DNA of 64,000 nucleotides from a bacterium (lineage in GTDB: Bacteria; CAIWAD01). Numbering within the stretch: position 1 is the stretch's first letter; each line of letters opens with the position of its first letter. The notes under the pieces are model-generated. The model searched no databases, was not told the DNA's origin, and worked only from the letters and a program-made list of their open reading frames with translations. The position numbers and the translations under genes were made by a program. The stretch lies in contig JAUIFJ010000013.1 in the NCBI GenBank assembly GCA_030429345.1, positions 56,466 to 120,465 on the forward strand. Direction: 5' to 3'. Of this stretch, positions 27,801-35,650 are shown one piece after another.

Positions 27801-30800
27801 AGGATCCAGCTTTTCGGCCTGCGCGTTCCGCTCTGGAATTTTCCCGGCCTGGGCACCGGCGAAGGCAAGCTGACCTGGAAGCCGCGCGACGAGGAGCTGC
27901 TGCGGGCTTCCCTGCAGGCGCGCATCGAGGAACGCGAAGGGCGAGGCGACCGCGCCCTGGCCAGCCTGCACGAGCGCCGCAAGAGCCTGCGCCGCGCCGG
28001 GGACAGTGTGGGCCGGGTGCAGCTCGACCTGGCGATTGGCGCCTGGCTGGCGCGCAGCGGGCAGCTGGAAGAGGCCGCCGAGCGCTTCCAGGTGGCTCGC
28101 GAAGAGGCCGCCGACGAGCTGCTCGGCATGGGACTGGAAGGACAGGCCGCAGTAGCGGAACTCTCGCTTCGCCTGCTGTCGAAAAATCCGGAAATGGATG
28201 TCCGGAAATGGGATCGCTATCTGAATCTGATCCAGAAGTTCCGAAGCCGCATGGCCGAGGGCGAGAGCCTGCCGCGGCGCACGGCGGTGCAGCTGCAGTG
28301 CCTGCGGGCGGAGGTCCTGCTCGAGCTGGGAGAGCTCAGCCTGCGCGATGGCCTGGTCGGGCCGGTGAGCCTCGACTATCGGGCCCAGGCCATGGCCGTG
28401 CTTGACAGCCTGGCCGCGGGGCAACTGGCTCCGGCCCTGCCCGCTCCCTCGGAGCTCGGGCAGATCGACCTGGGCCGGGCGCGGGTGCACCGCCTGCTCG
28501 GCGAAAGCAAATCCGCGGATCGCCTGGTCGAGGCCCTGCAGGCCGGGCCGGCCCCCGCCGTCGAGGAGCAGCTGGCACTGCTGGACCCCGCCGGCCTCGA
28601 CAGCCTGCGCGCCCGCCTGGCCCGCGAACCGGAACTTTTCCACCAGCAGGACCCGGCCCGCATCGCCCGCATTCGGGGCGCCCTGCGAAACGGCCTGGAT
28701 CTGGCCGAGCAGCAAGGGGATCGCGAGCGCTACCGGCAGCTGATGCACTGGTGGCGCTGGTGGGAAGGCCGCCGCCCCTGGGGAGACCGCAGCCTGCGTT
28801 TGCCCCGCGAAAGCGACACCAACGCCTGGCAGAACCTGCTGGCGGACCTGGAAGAGCTTCGACAAGTGCGAGAAGACAGTCGCCGGGCCGAAGCCGACCT
28901 GGCGCGCAGGCGCGCCGCGGGCGAGCTGCCGGACAGTTCCGTCGCCATCGCCTTGCGGGCCGAGCGTGAGCGGCTGGAGGGCTGGGTGATCCAGGACCGG
29001 GAGCTCTTGCGCAAGGGCGAATCCACGCGCACCCTGATCGAGCCCGGGAATAGACGCCGATCCATTTCCCCGGGAGAGCCCTTGGACCCCCTGTCCATGC
29101 TGTATTTCAACAGCGACGCGTTCTGCCCGGTCGCTCTCTTTGATCCCGCAGAAGTCCCGCCGGCCGCCCACAGGATCTGTCTGCTTTATGGGGATGCCGG
29201 GGTCGGCAAGGAACTGGAGGCCAACCGGGTCACAGGAGGAGATTGGATCAGCTGGATTGGCGAGGGACATCCGGATCCAAGGCTGCGCGTGTTGGGGCCG
29301 GAGGCCATGGGGAGTGCAGATCCCCGTCTCGATGGGCGGGTACTGGTCCTGGAAGCCACGCTGGAACTGGTCTGCGGGGACCCCGCGAGTTCCTGGTTCG
29401 ACTTCGGAGAAGGCAGGCGCCTGGATCTGCGCGATCTGCTGCAGCGGCGCTGGTCCAGCGAAACCCTGGGGATTGCCGGCCTGCGACGGACAGGAGCCTT
29501 GTCCGAAGAAGGTCCGGCCTGGATTTTCCTCGAGTCCGTGCTGGCCAAGGCCGGTTTTCGCCGCTGGTGGTTGCCGGCGGAGAATGTCCGTCTTTCGGGA
29601 GAGAGATTCCTTGCCGCCAGTCTGAAAGAGTTGAAAGGAGGAGTCGATCGCCCCGGAGACTACGTAGGGCTGGAAAGACCGCCGGATCCGGATCTGCAGT
29701 TCACGGAGCTGCAGATCTTCGGTCTTCCGCGGACAACTCCCGAAGAGCGCCTCGAACAGGGCCGGGCCGGCCTCGAGGAGGTGCTGGGCCTGGCCGTTGC
29801 CCAGTACCGTGAAAAGCGCTACGGCCGCGCCTGGGAGCATTTCCGCCGGGCCATCGACCTGGCGCAGAGATTGGGGGAAACGGCGACCGTCGTGCGGCTG
29901 CGCCCCTTGGCGGCGAAGAGCGCCGGCCGTGGAGATGGAGCTTCCGAACGAAGTCGCCATGCCCTTTCCGCCCTGCTGGAGCGTACGGCGCCTCTGCCCG
30001 GCCTGGAGCATGGGGAGGCGGCCTGGCCGCAGGCAGACGCGCCCTACCTGGAAGAGCTGCTGCTGCTCGCCGACCGCGCGGGCCGCAGGGAGGTGGCCCG
30101 GGCCTGCCTCGCCGCCCTGGAAGAGGCCAACCCGCAAGGCATGAAGGCCCTGGGCGATCGTCGCGTCTCGCGGCTGAGCCAGGCCGGCGCGGTGCTCCCG
30201 GCGGCGGCCCTGGCCGAAGAGCTGGAGCTGATGCCGCAGGGCGAGGATCCGCGGCGGGCGCTCTTCCTGGCCAAGACCTACCTGGACGGCGGCAGCCCGG
30301 ATCTGGCCCTGACCGCCTTCCGCGCGCCCGTTGTCGCCTGGCAGGAGCTGCAGCCTCCCGCGCTGCTGGACAAGCTGGAGCTGGAAGCTGTCGCCGCCAT
30401 GCGCCTGGGGCAGCTGTCCCTGGCCCGCCGGGGCCTTGAGCAGGCGGGAGAGCTGGCCGCCGGCATGCGTCCCGACAGCGCCCGCCAGGCCCTGTCCGGC
30501 CTGCGCCGCGCCGACCTGGCCTGGCAGGAAGGCCTGGCCAGCGGCGCTTTCCGTGAACTGGACGCTGTGCGCTCCCTGCTGCCCGCGAACCGTCCCGAGC
30601 TGCGGCTGCTCTGGGAAAACACCTCCGGCCTCGTGCGGCAGAGCCTGGGCGAGGGACCGGCGGCGCTGGCCCATTTCCGTCGTGCCCTTGCCGAAGCCCA
30701 GGGCCTGGGGGATGCGCGGGAAGAGAGCGCCGTGCGCAACAACCTGGCGCGCAGCCTGCTCGCGGAAGGGCATAGCGACATGGCCCTGCAGGAACTGCAG

Positions 30801-32576
30801 CTGGCCCGTGCCGCCGAGCAGCGGGCCGGCCTCTCCGGGGTGGTCACGCGGCGCAACCTGGCCGAGGCCTGGCTCTCGCTGCCTGGGCGCGAAGCCCTGC
30901 GCCGGGCGCGAGAGCACCTGGACGAGGCGCGACTGCGGGCCGCCAAGGAGGCTTTGCGCCTGGAAGAGTTGCGCCTTTCGCTGCTGGCAAGCCGCCTGGA
31001 ACGCCTCTCGGGGAATCCGGAGGCGGCCCGCGGGCATGCCGAATCGGCCCTGGCCCTGGCGCGGAAACTGGAGTGGCGCGAAGGGCTCTGGAAGAGCCAT
31101 CTGCAGCTGGGTCTGGCCCTGGAAGAGGCACAGCAGCCCCTGGCCGCTCGCGAGCAGCTGGACCGCGCGGCCGCCGCCCTGGAAGAGCTGCGCCAGGCGC
31201 AGGCCGGCAGCCGCTTCCGCAGCGGCGTGCAAAGTGCCCAGGCAGAACTGGTCGAGTCGCGGCTGAGGCTGGCGCTTCAGGCGAGGGAGCCGGAAGAGGC
31301 CCTGGTGCTGGCCGATCGCAGCCACGCCGTGGGCTTCGAGGACCTGCTGGCCTGGCGCGAACGAGGGAAGGAGCAGGATGCGGCCCTGCGCAGCCGCAGC
31401 GACAGCCTGCAGCTGGAATTCTCCCTGGCGAGGCAGGCCCTCGAGCGCGGGCGCGGCGGAAGCCGGAACGAGGAGCAGCGCCTGGCCCGCCTGCGCGCGG
31501 AACTGGAAGCCAGCCGTCTGGCCCTGCAAGCCGCGGAGCAAGGGCGCATGCCTGAACAGCCCGCGCGCACGGCCCCCCTTCTGCCCCGCTTGCGCGCCGC
31601 CCTGGGGCCACGCCAGGCCATTGTGTTCTACCAGCTGGGGCCGCGGGAAGGGCAGCTCTTCTGGCTGCGCGGCGACAGCCTGGGGCATCGCCGCCTGGAA
31701 CTGGCGCCGGACTCCCTGGCCCGCCTGGCCGAGCGGCACCGCACCCGGACCCTGCAGCTGCTGAGCACCGAAGGCAGCGCGCGCCAGTTGGCCCAGGTGC
31801 TGATCGATCCTCTGCTGGAGCAGCTGGAGGGAGTCGACGAGCTGATCCTGGTTCCCCATGGCGCCCTGCATCGCCTGCCCTTCGCCTCCCTGGAGCTCGA
31901 GCAGGGCCTGCTGATCGATCGCTTCGCCCTCAGCCAGCAGCCCAGCCTGGCCTTCTGGCTGCGCAGCCGCGAGCAGCAAGCGGTCGAAGGGCCTGGACGC
32001 GCCTGGTGCAACCCTCCTGGGGCGGAGCTGGATTTCGCCGTGCTCGAGTGCCAGGCGGCCCGCGCCAGCTGGCCCGGCCTGCGCATCCTGCAGGACGATG
32101 CGGCCAGCCGCAAGGCCGTTCTCGAGGACAGTGTCGCACGGGCGATCCGCCATTTCAGCTGCCATGGCCTGCATGACCCGCAAAGTCCTGCCGCTTCCGG
32201 CCTGCTGCTGGGAGAAGGCGAAGAGGTGCGGCTGCTCGACGCGACGACCATCAGCGCCCTCGAGCTGCCGACGGAACTGGTGGCCTTGAGCGCCTGTGAC
32301 ACGGGGCTCGGCCGCACCGTCTCAGGCGACGAGGTGGCCGGCCTGCCCCGCGCCTTTGCCCTGGCCGGTGCGCGCAGCGTCTTCAGCAGCCTCTGGAAAG
32401 TCGACGACCTGTCGACCGCGGTGCTGGTCAAGCACTTCTACCGCAACCTGGCCGCCGGCCAGTCCCGCGCCGAGGCCCTGCGCCAGGCCCAGCGCACGGT
32501 CCGCGACGAACTGAATCCGCACCCTGTCTACTGGGCCGCCTTCACGCTCTGCGGTGTCACGGATTCAATGCCTTAG
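24828..32576 (+). CDS. Giant exported TolB-like/TPR/CHAT caspase-like protein
   Basis: 2582 aa from GTG 24828, which gives a signal peptide ending near LSAAP; the open frame upstream is repeat. Residues ~40-150 carry PD40/TolB-like propeller motifs (LSPDGRYLVYS, WSPDGRWIYFLS). Residues ~350-1250 and ~1640-2180 are helical, Leu/Ala/Glu-rich TPR arrays. Residues ~1425-1630 look like a second, degenerate CHAT domain. Residues ~2260-2575 are an intact CHAT (separase/caspase-like) protease with His2446 in HFSCHG and Cys2490 in LSACDTG, then GLPRAFALAGARSVFSSLW. CHAT proteases are regulated cysteine peptidases; export of one is unusual. Substrate and trigger unknown. Confidence 0.88.
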   Translation: MKPIANHRLFLAFLMLAGSLSAAPVDSLYSPPPRALSGSQAEQDPALSPDGRYLVYSREERGNRDLWMRRVDSGVLGELPQRLTEHAAPDLRPRWSPDGRWIYFLSMRDDAAGDIWRLRLHRRWGSLKAGKAEAVLVRPGAQDNPCPHADGSLYFDETGPEGPRLMAFAADSLRRIAEPARLPVAWGDSLLYLAPREDGLSGLYWWHKGAKGELWSPPGGVLEMAALGSERIWLCGLPFAEQNPAGPTLVQQALRRATEYRGEAGLWLLDFRQSPPLVLNLLPPGRDPRQLSLAQTADAGPQLVLTEGRGRSSLRLQAASGSLRDSLEVQEFQLLLAAEGESPRREWLLERMASQFPATVEGEEAALAALRLAMRRPLLRGEDLLHRCRQLMRELSQGDLRTRASLLLQVLRLREEADPLAGQELASALDAECLALARAGQTGPAAEGWLELGRWRLSRGERAAALRVLQQVSELCPGEPEEATALLLRHWAYREQGSAEAARGSLRELAQGFPQQADLLSSWQESLRAQLDALPASVALAHVRDELAALGGVPGVGEALQLELARAEARLPEAMDLALSDLEGLRRQSLEGQSAFSRQVLLQAREARARWLMRSGRGDEALRELAGELQLLGEAGRPLETLRLSLLMERAGRAARSGDAALALADYQRVLALDGENVEALRGLAEAAAAEGRILEIAGPWLARAESDSVRAIDYYAAGLFHSWRAAEDPAALPESDHWLALALGAAPDMIRAYQTLAWNLAEERRQILQRKTGLKGLIDEVGQGNRIVRRWLRDVRQMDPEELLDRGLALLERALELAAEEEPGLRPELLRNLGNLHFTRGEFGAPAAREAWDRALAEGLDFRNEADLLGFRHKQGLVLQWLGEEQAAREALQEAESLAGQLGRGSEQRELLARLGLLESQAGRFATARSHYQRAFSLEPDPGQQGILARNLAWCSLELGDTEQARRDLRQSEELLAQADWPLPVPSNWLRIQLFGLRVPLWNFPGLGTGEGKLTWKPRDEELLRASLQARIEEREGRGDRALASLHERRKSLRRAGDSVGRVQLDLAIGAWLARSGQLEEAAERFQVAREEAADELLGMGLEGQAAVAELSLRLLSKNPEMDVRKWDRYLNLIQKFRSRMAEGESLPRRTAVQLQCLRAEVLLELGELSLRDGLVGPVSLDYRAQAMAVLDSLAAGQLAPALPAPSELGQIDLGRARVHRLLGESKSADRLVEALQAGPAPAVEEQLALLDPAGLDSLRARLAREPELFHQQDPARIARIRGALRNGLDLAEQQGDRERYRQLMHWWRWWEGRRPWGDRSLRLPRESDTNAWQNLLADLEELRQVREDSRRAEADLARRRAAGELPDSSVAIALRAERERLEGWVIQDRELLRKGESTRTLIEPGNRRRSISPGEPLDPLSMLYFNSDAFCPVALFDPAEVPPAAHRICLLYGDAGVGKELEANRVTGGDWISWIGEGHPDPRLRVLGPEAMGSADPRLDGRVLVLEATLELVCGDPASSWFDFGEGRRLDLRDLLQRRWSSETLGIAGLRRTGALSEEGPAWIFLESVLAKAGFRRWWLPAENVRLSGERFLAASLKELKGGVDRPGDYVGLERPPDPDLQFTELQIFGLPRTTPEERLEQGRAGLEEVLGLAVAQYREKRYGRAWEHFRRAIDLAQRLGETATVVRLRPLAAKSAGRGDGASERSRHALSALLERTAPLPGLEHGEAAWPQADAPYLEELLLLADRAGRREVARACLAALEEANPQGMKALGDRRVSRLSQAGAVLPAAALAEELELMPQGEDPRRALFLAKTYLDGGSPDLALTAFRAPVVAWQELQPPALLDKLELEAVAAMRLGQLSLARRGLEQAGELAAGMRPDSARQALSGLRRADLAWQEGLASGAFRELDAVRSLLPANRPELRLLWENTSGLVRQSLGEGPAALAHFRRALAEAQGLGDAREESAVRNNLARSLLAEGHSDMALQELQLARAAEQRAGLSGVVTRRNLAEAWLSLPGREALRRAREHLDEARLRAAKEALRLEELRLSLLASRLERLSGNPEAARGHAESALALARKLEWREGLWKSHLQLGLALEEAQQPLAAREQLDRAAAALEELRQAQAGSRFRSGVQSAQAELVESRLRLALQAREPEEALVLADRSHAVGFEDLLAWRERGKEQDAALRSRSDSLQLEFSLARQALERGRGGSRNEEQRLARLRAELEASRLALQAAEQGRMPEQPARTAPLLPRLRAALGPRQAIVFYQLGPREGQLFWLRGDSLGHRRLELAPDSLARLAERHRTRTLQLLSTEGSARQLAQVLIDPLLEQLEGVDELILVPHGALHRLPFASLELEQGLLIDRFALSQQPSLAFWLRSREQQAVEGPGRAWCNPPGAELDFAVLECQAARASWPGLRILQDDAASRKAVLEDSVARAIRHFSCHGLHDPQSPAASGLLLGEGEEVRLLDATTISALELPTELVALSACDTGLGRTVSGDEVAGLPRAFALAGARSVFSSLWKVDDLSTAVLVKHFYRNLAAGQSRAEALRQAQRTVRDELNPHPVYWAAFTLCGVTDSMP

Positions 32577-32752
32577 AATCAAGAGCTCGCACGGAGAGCA
32601 CGGAGGAAGAACGGAGTACACAGAGAAGACAACGGAAGGCGGGCTGCCGGAAAGGCAATTCCTTACGAGAGCAACCAGACTCTACTCCGTGCTCTCTGTC
32701 TTTTCTGTGTTCTCCGTGCGAGCTCCTCTTCTTCGGATCAAAAGGAGAACAC
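32577..32752. repeat. Purine-rich dispersed repeat, copies 2 and 3 in opposite orientation
   Basis: Copy 2 (about 32579-32632) reads AGAGCTCGCACGGAGAGCAC plus further GGAG runs. Copy 3 (about 32682-32735) is the reverse complement, ending GTTCTCCGTGCGAGCTCCTC. About 50 bp separate them, so the RNA could fold back as a long imperfect hairpin between the giant gene and the ATP-grasp gene. Confidence 0.8.
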
Positions 32753-33610
32753 ATGCCCACGCCGATTGCTTTTCTGTCGATGGAGGACACGAAGGACTTC
32801 GTGATCTATGACCACCTGGCTGTGCCGGCGCTGGAGCGGGCGGGCTTCGAGGTCGAGACGGTGCCCTGGACGGTCGAGAGGGACTGGAGCCGCTACGCGG
32901 CCGTCGTGATCCGCAGCCCCTGGGACTACATGAACCAGTCGGAGCGCTTCCTGCAGGTGCTCGAGGAGATCGATCGTCACACGCAGCTGCTCAACGGCTT
33001 CGCGACCGTGCGCTGGAACATCGACAAGGGCTACCTGGCCGAGCTGGGGGGCAAGGGACTGCCTGTGGTCGAGACCACCCTGGGACGCGGCGGCGGTCCG
33101 GGGGAGCAGGCGCTGTGGCGCAATGTGAGCCGCGACCGGCCCTGCGTGCTCAAGCCGCGCATCGGCGCCGGGGGCTTCGACACCTATGTATTGCGCGACG
33201 GATCCTTTCCCCGCGAGGCGGGAAAGGCCTTTGTCGACCGCGACTGGCTGCTGCAGCCGTTCCTGGACGCCGTGCAGGAGGACGGGGAGTATTCCCTCTT
33301 CTTTTTCGGCGGCGTATACAGCCACGCCGTGCGCAAGGTCCCGCGCAAGGGCGAATTCCGCAGCCAGGAGGAATACGGCAGCGCCCTTTCCGCTGTCACA
33401 CCGCGGGCCGACATGCTGGATGCGGCGAAGCAGGTCCTGGACGCCTTGCCGGAGGCGGTTTTCCAGGCCCGCGTCGACCTGGTTCGTGCCGCCGATGACC
33501 GCCCCCTGCTGATGGAGCTGGAACTGATCGAACCCTCGCTCTACTTCCCCTACGACGAGACCTCGCCCGGGAACTTCGCCCGGGCCTTGAAGAGATGGTT
33601 GGGGGTGTAG
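32753..33610 (+). CDS. ATP-grasp enzyme (RimK/glutathione-synthetase/DcsG-like)
   Basis: A 285-aa cytoplasmic protein of the ATP-grasp superfamily, which joins a carboxylate to an amine via an acyl phosphate. Seen are an N-terminal Rossmann-like part (VVIRSPWDYMNQSERFLQVLE), the nucleotide-binding strand CVLKPRIGAGGFDTY, QPFLDAVQEDGEYSLFFFGGVYSHAV in the central grasp, and the Mg-binding end LMELELIEPSLYF. The length and the WDY segment resemble the DcsG/YheC-like group rather than RimK. ATG preceded by AAAGGAGAACAC. Stand-alone gene between repeat blocks; substrate unknown. Confidence 0.8.
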   Translation: MPTPIAFLSMEDTKDFVIYDHLAVPALERAGFEVETVPWTVERDWSRYAAVVIRSPWDYMNQSERFLQVLEEIDRHTQLLNGFATVRWNIDKGYLAELGGKGLPVVETTLGRGGGPGEQALWRNVSRDRPCVLKPRIGAGGFDTYVLRDGSFPREAGKAFVDRDWLLQPFLDAVQEDGEYSLFFFGGVYSHAVRKVPRKGEFRSQEEYGSALSAVTPRADMLDAAKQVLDALPEAVFQARVDLVRAADDRPLLMELELIEPSLYFPYDETSPGNFARALKRWLGV

Positions 33611-33613
33611 GAT

Positions 33614-33903
33614 TGCAGGTGAAACCTGCAGGTTTTATTGGTCGGCCGTTGCACGGCCGGTGGATCGAAAGAGGCGGCATGCGGACTGTTCCAATCAATC
33701 AGCCCTGCAAGGGCTGACCAAAAAGAGCTGCAGGTGCAACCTGCAGATTCTGGTTATTGGTCGGCCGTTGCACGGCCGTTGAATTGAAAGTGGCGGCGTG
33801 CCGTCCGATTTAAATGAATCAGCCCTGCAAGGGCTGACCAAAAGAGCTGCAGGTGCAACCTGCAGATTCTGTGATGGTGCAACCTGCAGATTCTGTGAGG
33901 GTG
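33614..33903. repeat. Direct repeats each carrying three palindromes
   Basis: Two units (33614-33720 and 33728-33840) and a partial third from 33847. Each contains three short palindromes in order: TGCAGGT...ACCTGCA (33614-33630, 33728-33746, 33847-33865), CGGCCGTTGCACGGCCG, and CAGCCCTGCAAGGGCTG. The third unit breaks down into repeats of GGTGCAACCTGCAGATTCTGTG. They fill most of the 454-bp gap between the ATP-grasp gene and the next cassette; I see no gene in that gap. Confidence 0.88.
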
Positions 33904-34021
33904 TCCACTGCAGATTCGGAGTTCGATTTCCTTGCCGTGCAATATTCGGCAAGTCGTTCCGTTTCAGCATCACGACAGCGGATCTCCCGAAGGGGAGTTC
34001 CGCGGGCGGGGAGCCGATAAA

Positions 34022-34039
34022 CGGACGCGGGAGCGTCCG
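34022..34039. other. Small hairpin upstream of the exported barrel-like gene
   Basis: CGGACGC (34022-34028) and GCGTCCG (34033-34039) with loop GGGA, 25 bp before the ATG at 34065. Could affect translation or be a remnant of a repeat. Confidence 0.5.
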
Positions 34040-34064
34040 GCGAGCCTTCAACGATCGCGTCTAC

Positions 34065-34928
34065 ATGAAACCACTCTTAGGCCAGCTGGCCGCCTTGATC
34101 CTGCTGATGGCTGTAACCAGCCCGGCGTGTGCCGCGCTCACCCAGGGAACCTACACCTGGTGGAGCCTGCTGGCCGGCGCCGAACTGAACCAGGCCCTCG
34201 ACAACGACCCCTATTCCTTCCAGGATGCGGAAACGCGCACGGCAAGCCTGTACCTGTCGGGCGGCAAGGGAGCGCGCTGGGGGATCCTCGCTTTCAACGA
34301 CATGCGCCTCAGCCAGGACTGGTGGACCTTCCGCGGCCGGCGCGGCATGCTGCGGCTGCGCGAGGAAAGCGCGACGGGGCTGGCCCGCGGCCTGTGGGCC
34401 TTCTACAGCCAGGGCAGCCAGGACTGGGAGGGTCGCGGCCTGGGGCTGGAACTGGATGCGCCGCCCCTGGGCGCCTTCCGCAATGGCTTCGAACTGTCCT
34501 GGACCCGGCACGCCTGGCTCAACGAACAGGGCGTCCTGCCCGTGCAGGAGGACCAGCAGTCGGTGCGAGTCGGATTGTTCCTGACCCGGCAGACGGAGAA
34601 AAGCCGCCTTCGCCTGGCCGGATTCCGGCAGACCCTGGACGGGAAGACCGAAAGCGCCTGGCAGCTGCGGGCCGGTCGGCGCTTCGGCCGCACCGGGATC
34701 ACGGCGACATTGTTCCACGGACGACAGAGCCTGTGGCTCGATGCCGAAAGCCTGGTGCTGCACGACGGCAGCAGCCCGCTGGAAGGAGCGGCCTCCCTGT
34801 CCCTGCAGCGGCCCCTCAGCGGCAGTCTCACCCTGAGGCTGGGCGCGGGCTGGACCGGCTCGATGGATCACGAGAATCGCTGGCTCTTCCTGGGACTTGC
34901 CTGGAAGACGGCCTACTGGACTTTGTAG
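34065..34928 (+). CDS. Exported beta-barrel-like protein of unknown function
   Basis: 287 aa with a signal peptide ending near SPACAA (about residue 24). The remainder is alternating polar/hydrophobic strands with many Trp, Tyr and Arg (TWWSLLAGAELNQAL, DWWTFRGRRGMLRLREE, WRTL-like ends), and it ends WLFLGLAWKTAYWTL. The strand pattern suggests a 10-14-strand outer-membrane barrel, but no family is recognised. The upstream open frame consists of repeat-derived sequence. It is the first gene of the PqqD/ATP-grasp/decarboxylase cassette, 57 bp ahead of the next gene, so it may be an export or uptake component for that pathway (inference). Confidence 0.7.
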   Translation: MKPLLGQLAALILLMAVTSPACAALTQGTYTWWSLLAGAELNQALDNDPYSFQDAETRTASLYLSGGKGARWGILAFNDMRLSQDWWTFRGRRGMLRLREESATGLARGLWAFYSQGSQDWEGRGLGLELDAPPLGAFRNGFELSWTRHAWLNEQGVLPVQEDQQSVRVGLFLTRQTEKSRLRLAGFRQTLDGKTESAWQLRAGRRFGRTGITATLFHGRQSLWLDAESLVLHDGSSPLEGAASLSLQRPLSGSLTLRLGAGWTGSMDHENRWLFLGLAWKTAYWTL

Positions 34929-34985
34929 GACAAAAGACCCCATTGGATGGCGACGGCCGGTAGCGGCCGGAAAAAGGAGAACGGG

Positions 34986-35396
34986 ATGAAACGGATCCTA
35001 AACGCCCTGGCCCTGCTGCTGTTTTCGCTGCAGGTCCTGCAGGCCCACGAACTGAGCCTGCGCATGGAGTTCGAGAAGGGGCAGCCTCATCGCATCGTGA
35101 TCCAGGCCGACCTGGAGGCGGAGGCCTGGCTGGGACTGTCCTGGTACCCTTATGGTGTCACAGACGCCTATGCCGAGGGCGAGCACCAGGTGATCCGCCT
35201 GTCGCCAGGCGAGAACGAGCAGATCTTCCGCGTGCCCGCGCGCATGCTCGGCGGTTCCGTCGAGTGCGCGCTCTGGAAGGTGCGTGTTACAAGGGAGGAA
35301 TGCCCCACCCAGTGCCAGTGGTGCACGGACAACGGCTTCCACCTGGAAAAGCAGCAGGGCTACCTCTACGGAAGCCTGGCGAAGGAGGCGGAATGA
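34986..35396 (+). CDS. Small exported cysteine-containing protein, cassette member
   Basis: 136 aa. A signal peptide ends near VLQAH (residue ~20), leaving a ~115-residue mature protein: a beta-rich front (HELSLRMEFEKG, HRIVIQADLEAEAWLGLSW) and a C-terminal cysteine cluster, C-x13-C-x3-C-x2-C, including CPTQCQWC. These could form disulfides or bind a metal. No known family recognised. ATG at 34986 with AAAAAGGAGAACGGG upstream. Its stop overlaps the PqqD-like start by 4 nt (ATGA), so its dose is tied to the enzymes. It is a plausible target or carrier of the modification made by the downstream genes; that is inference. Confidence 0.72.
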   Translation: MKRILNALALLLFSLQVLQAHELSLRMEFEKGQPHRIVIQADLEAEAWLGLSWYPYGVTDAYAEGEHQVIRLSPGENEQIFRVPARMLGGSVECALWKVRVTREECPTQCQWCTDNGFHLEKQQGYLYGSLAKEAE

Positions 35397-35650
35397 ATCC
35401 CCAGAGTCACCTGCAGCTGAGCCCCGAAGGCTTCCTCTTCGACCACTACTCGGGCGCCAGCTTCACGCTCAACCGGAGCGGCGTGCGCATTCTCGAGCTG
35501 CTCATCGAGGGACTGGATCGCGAGAGCATCCTGCAGCGCCTGGAAACCACCTGGCCCGAGGCCGGCCGCGAACGCCTGGCCGGGGACCTGGACGGCTTCC
35601 TGGCAAGGCTGGAAAGCCATCGCCTGCTGCGCGCCGGGGAGGCCTCGTGA
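35393..35650 (+). CDS. PqqD-like RiPP recognition element protein
   Basis: An 85-aa winged-helix PqqD-family protein. It shows the family pattern of a short beta hairpin (LSPEGFLFDHYSGASFTLN), SGVRILELLIEGLDRESILQRL, then an acidic helix before DLDGFLARLESHRLL. PqqD-like domains bind leader regions of peptides (RiPP recognition element) and present them to modifying enzymes; some serve as carrier-protein-like chaperones. ATG at 35393 overlaps the upstream stop, and its own stop overlaps the ATP-grasp GTG (GTGA). No dedicated short precursor peptide is visible nearby, so the substrate may be the exported 136-aa protein or be encoded elsewhere. Confidence 0.8.
   Translation: MNPQSHLQLSPEGFLFDHYSGASFTLNRSGVRILELLIEGLDRESILQRLETTWPEAGRERLAGDLDGFLARLESHRLLRAGEAS

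Noticed and set aside
29190-29222. GDAGVGKE in the giant protein as a Walker A motif
   Set aside because: The invariant Lys is followed by Glu rather than Ser/Thr, and no Walker B follows; it more likely belongs to the degenerate CHAT-like region.
27432-32183. Open frame of 1583 codons on the minus strand
   Set aside because: Antisense to the giant TPR/CHAT gene; translation is Gln/Ala/Gly-rich low complexity with no recognisable domain.
35292-35320. CPTQCQWC in the small exported protein as a radical SAM CxxxCxxC cluster
   Set aside because: The protein is 136 aa, exported and lacks the SAM-binding barrel; disulfide or metal binding is simpler.
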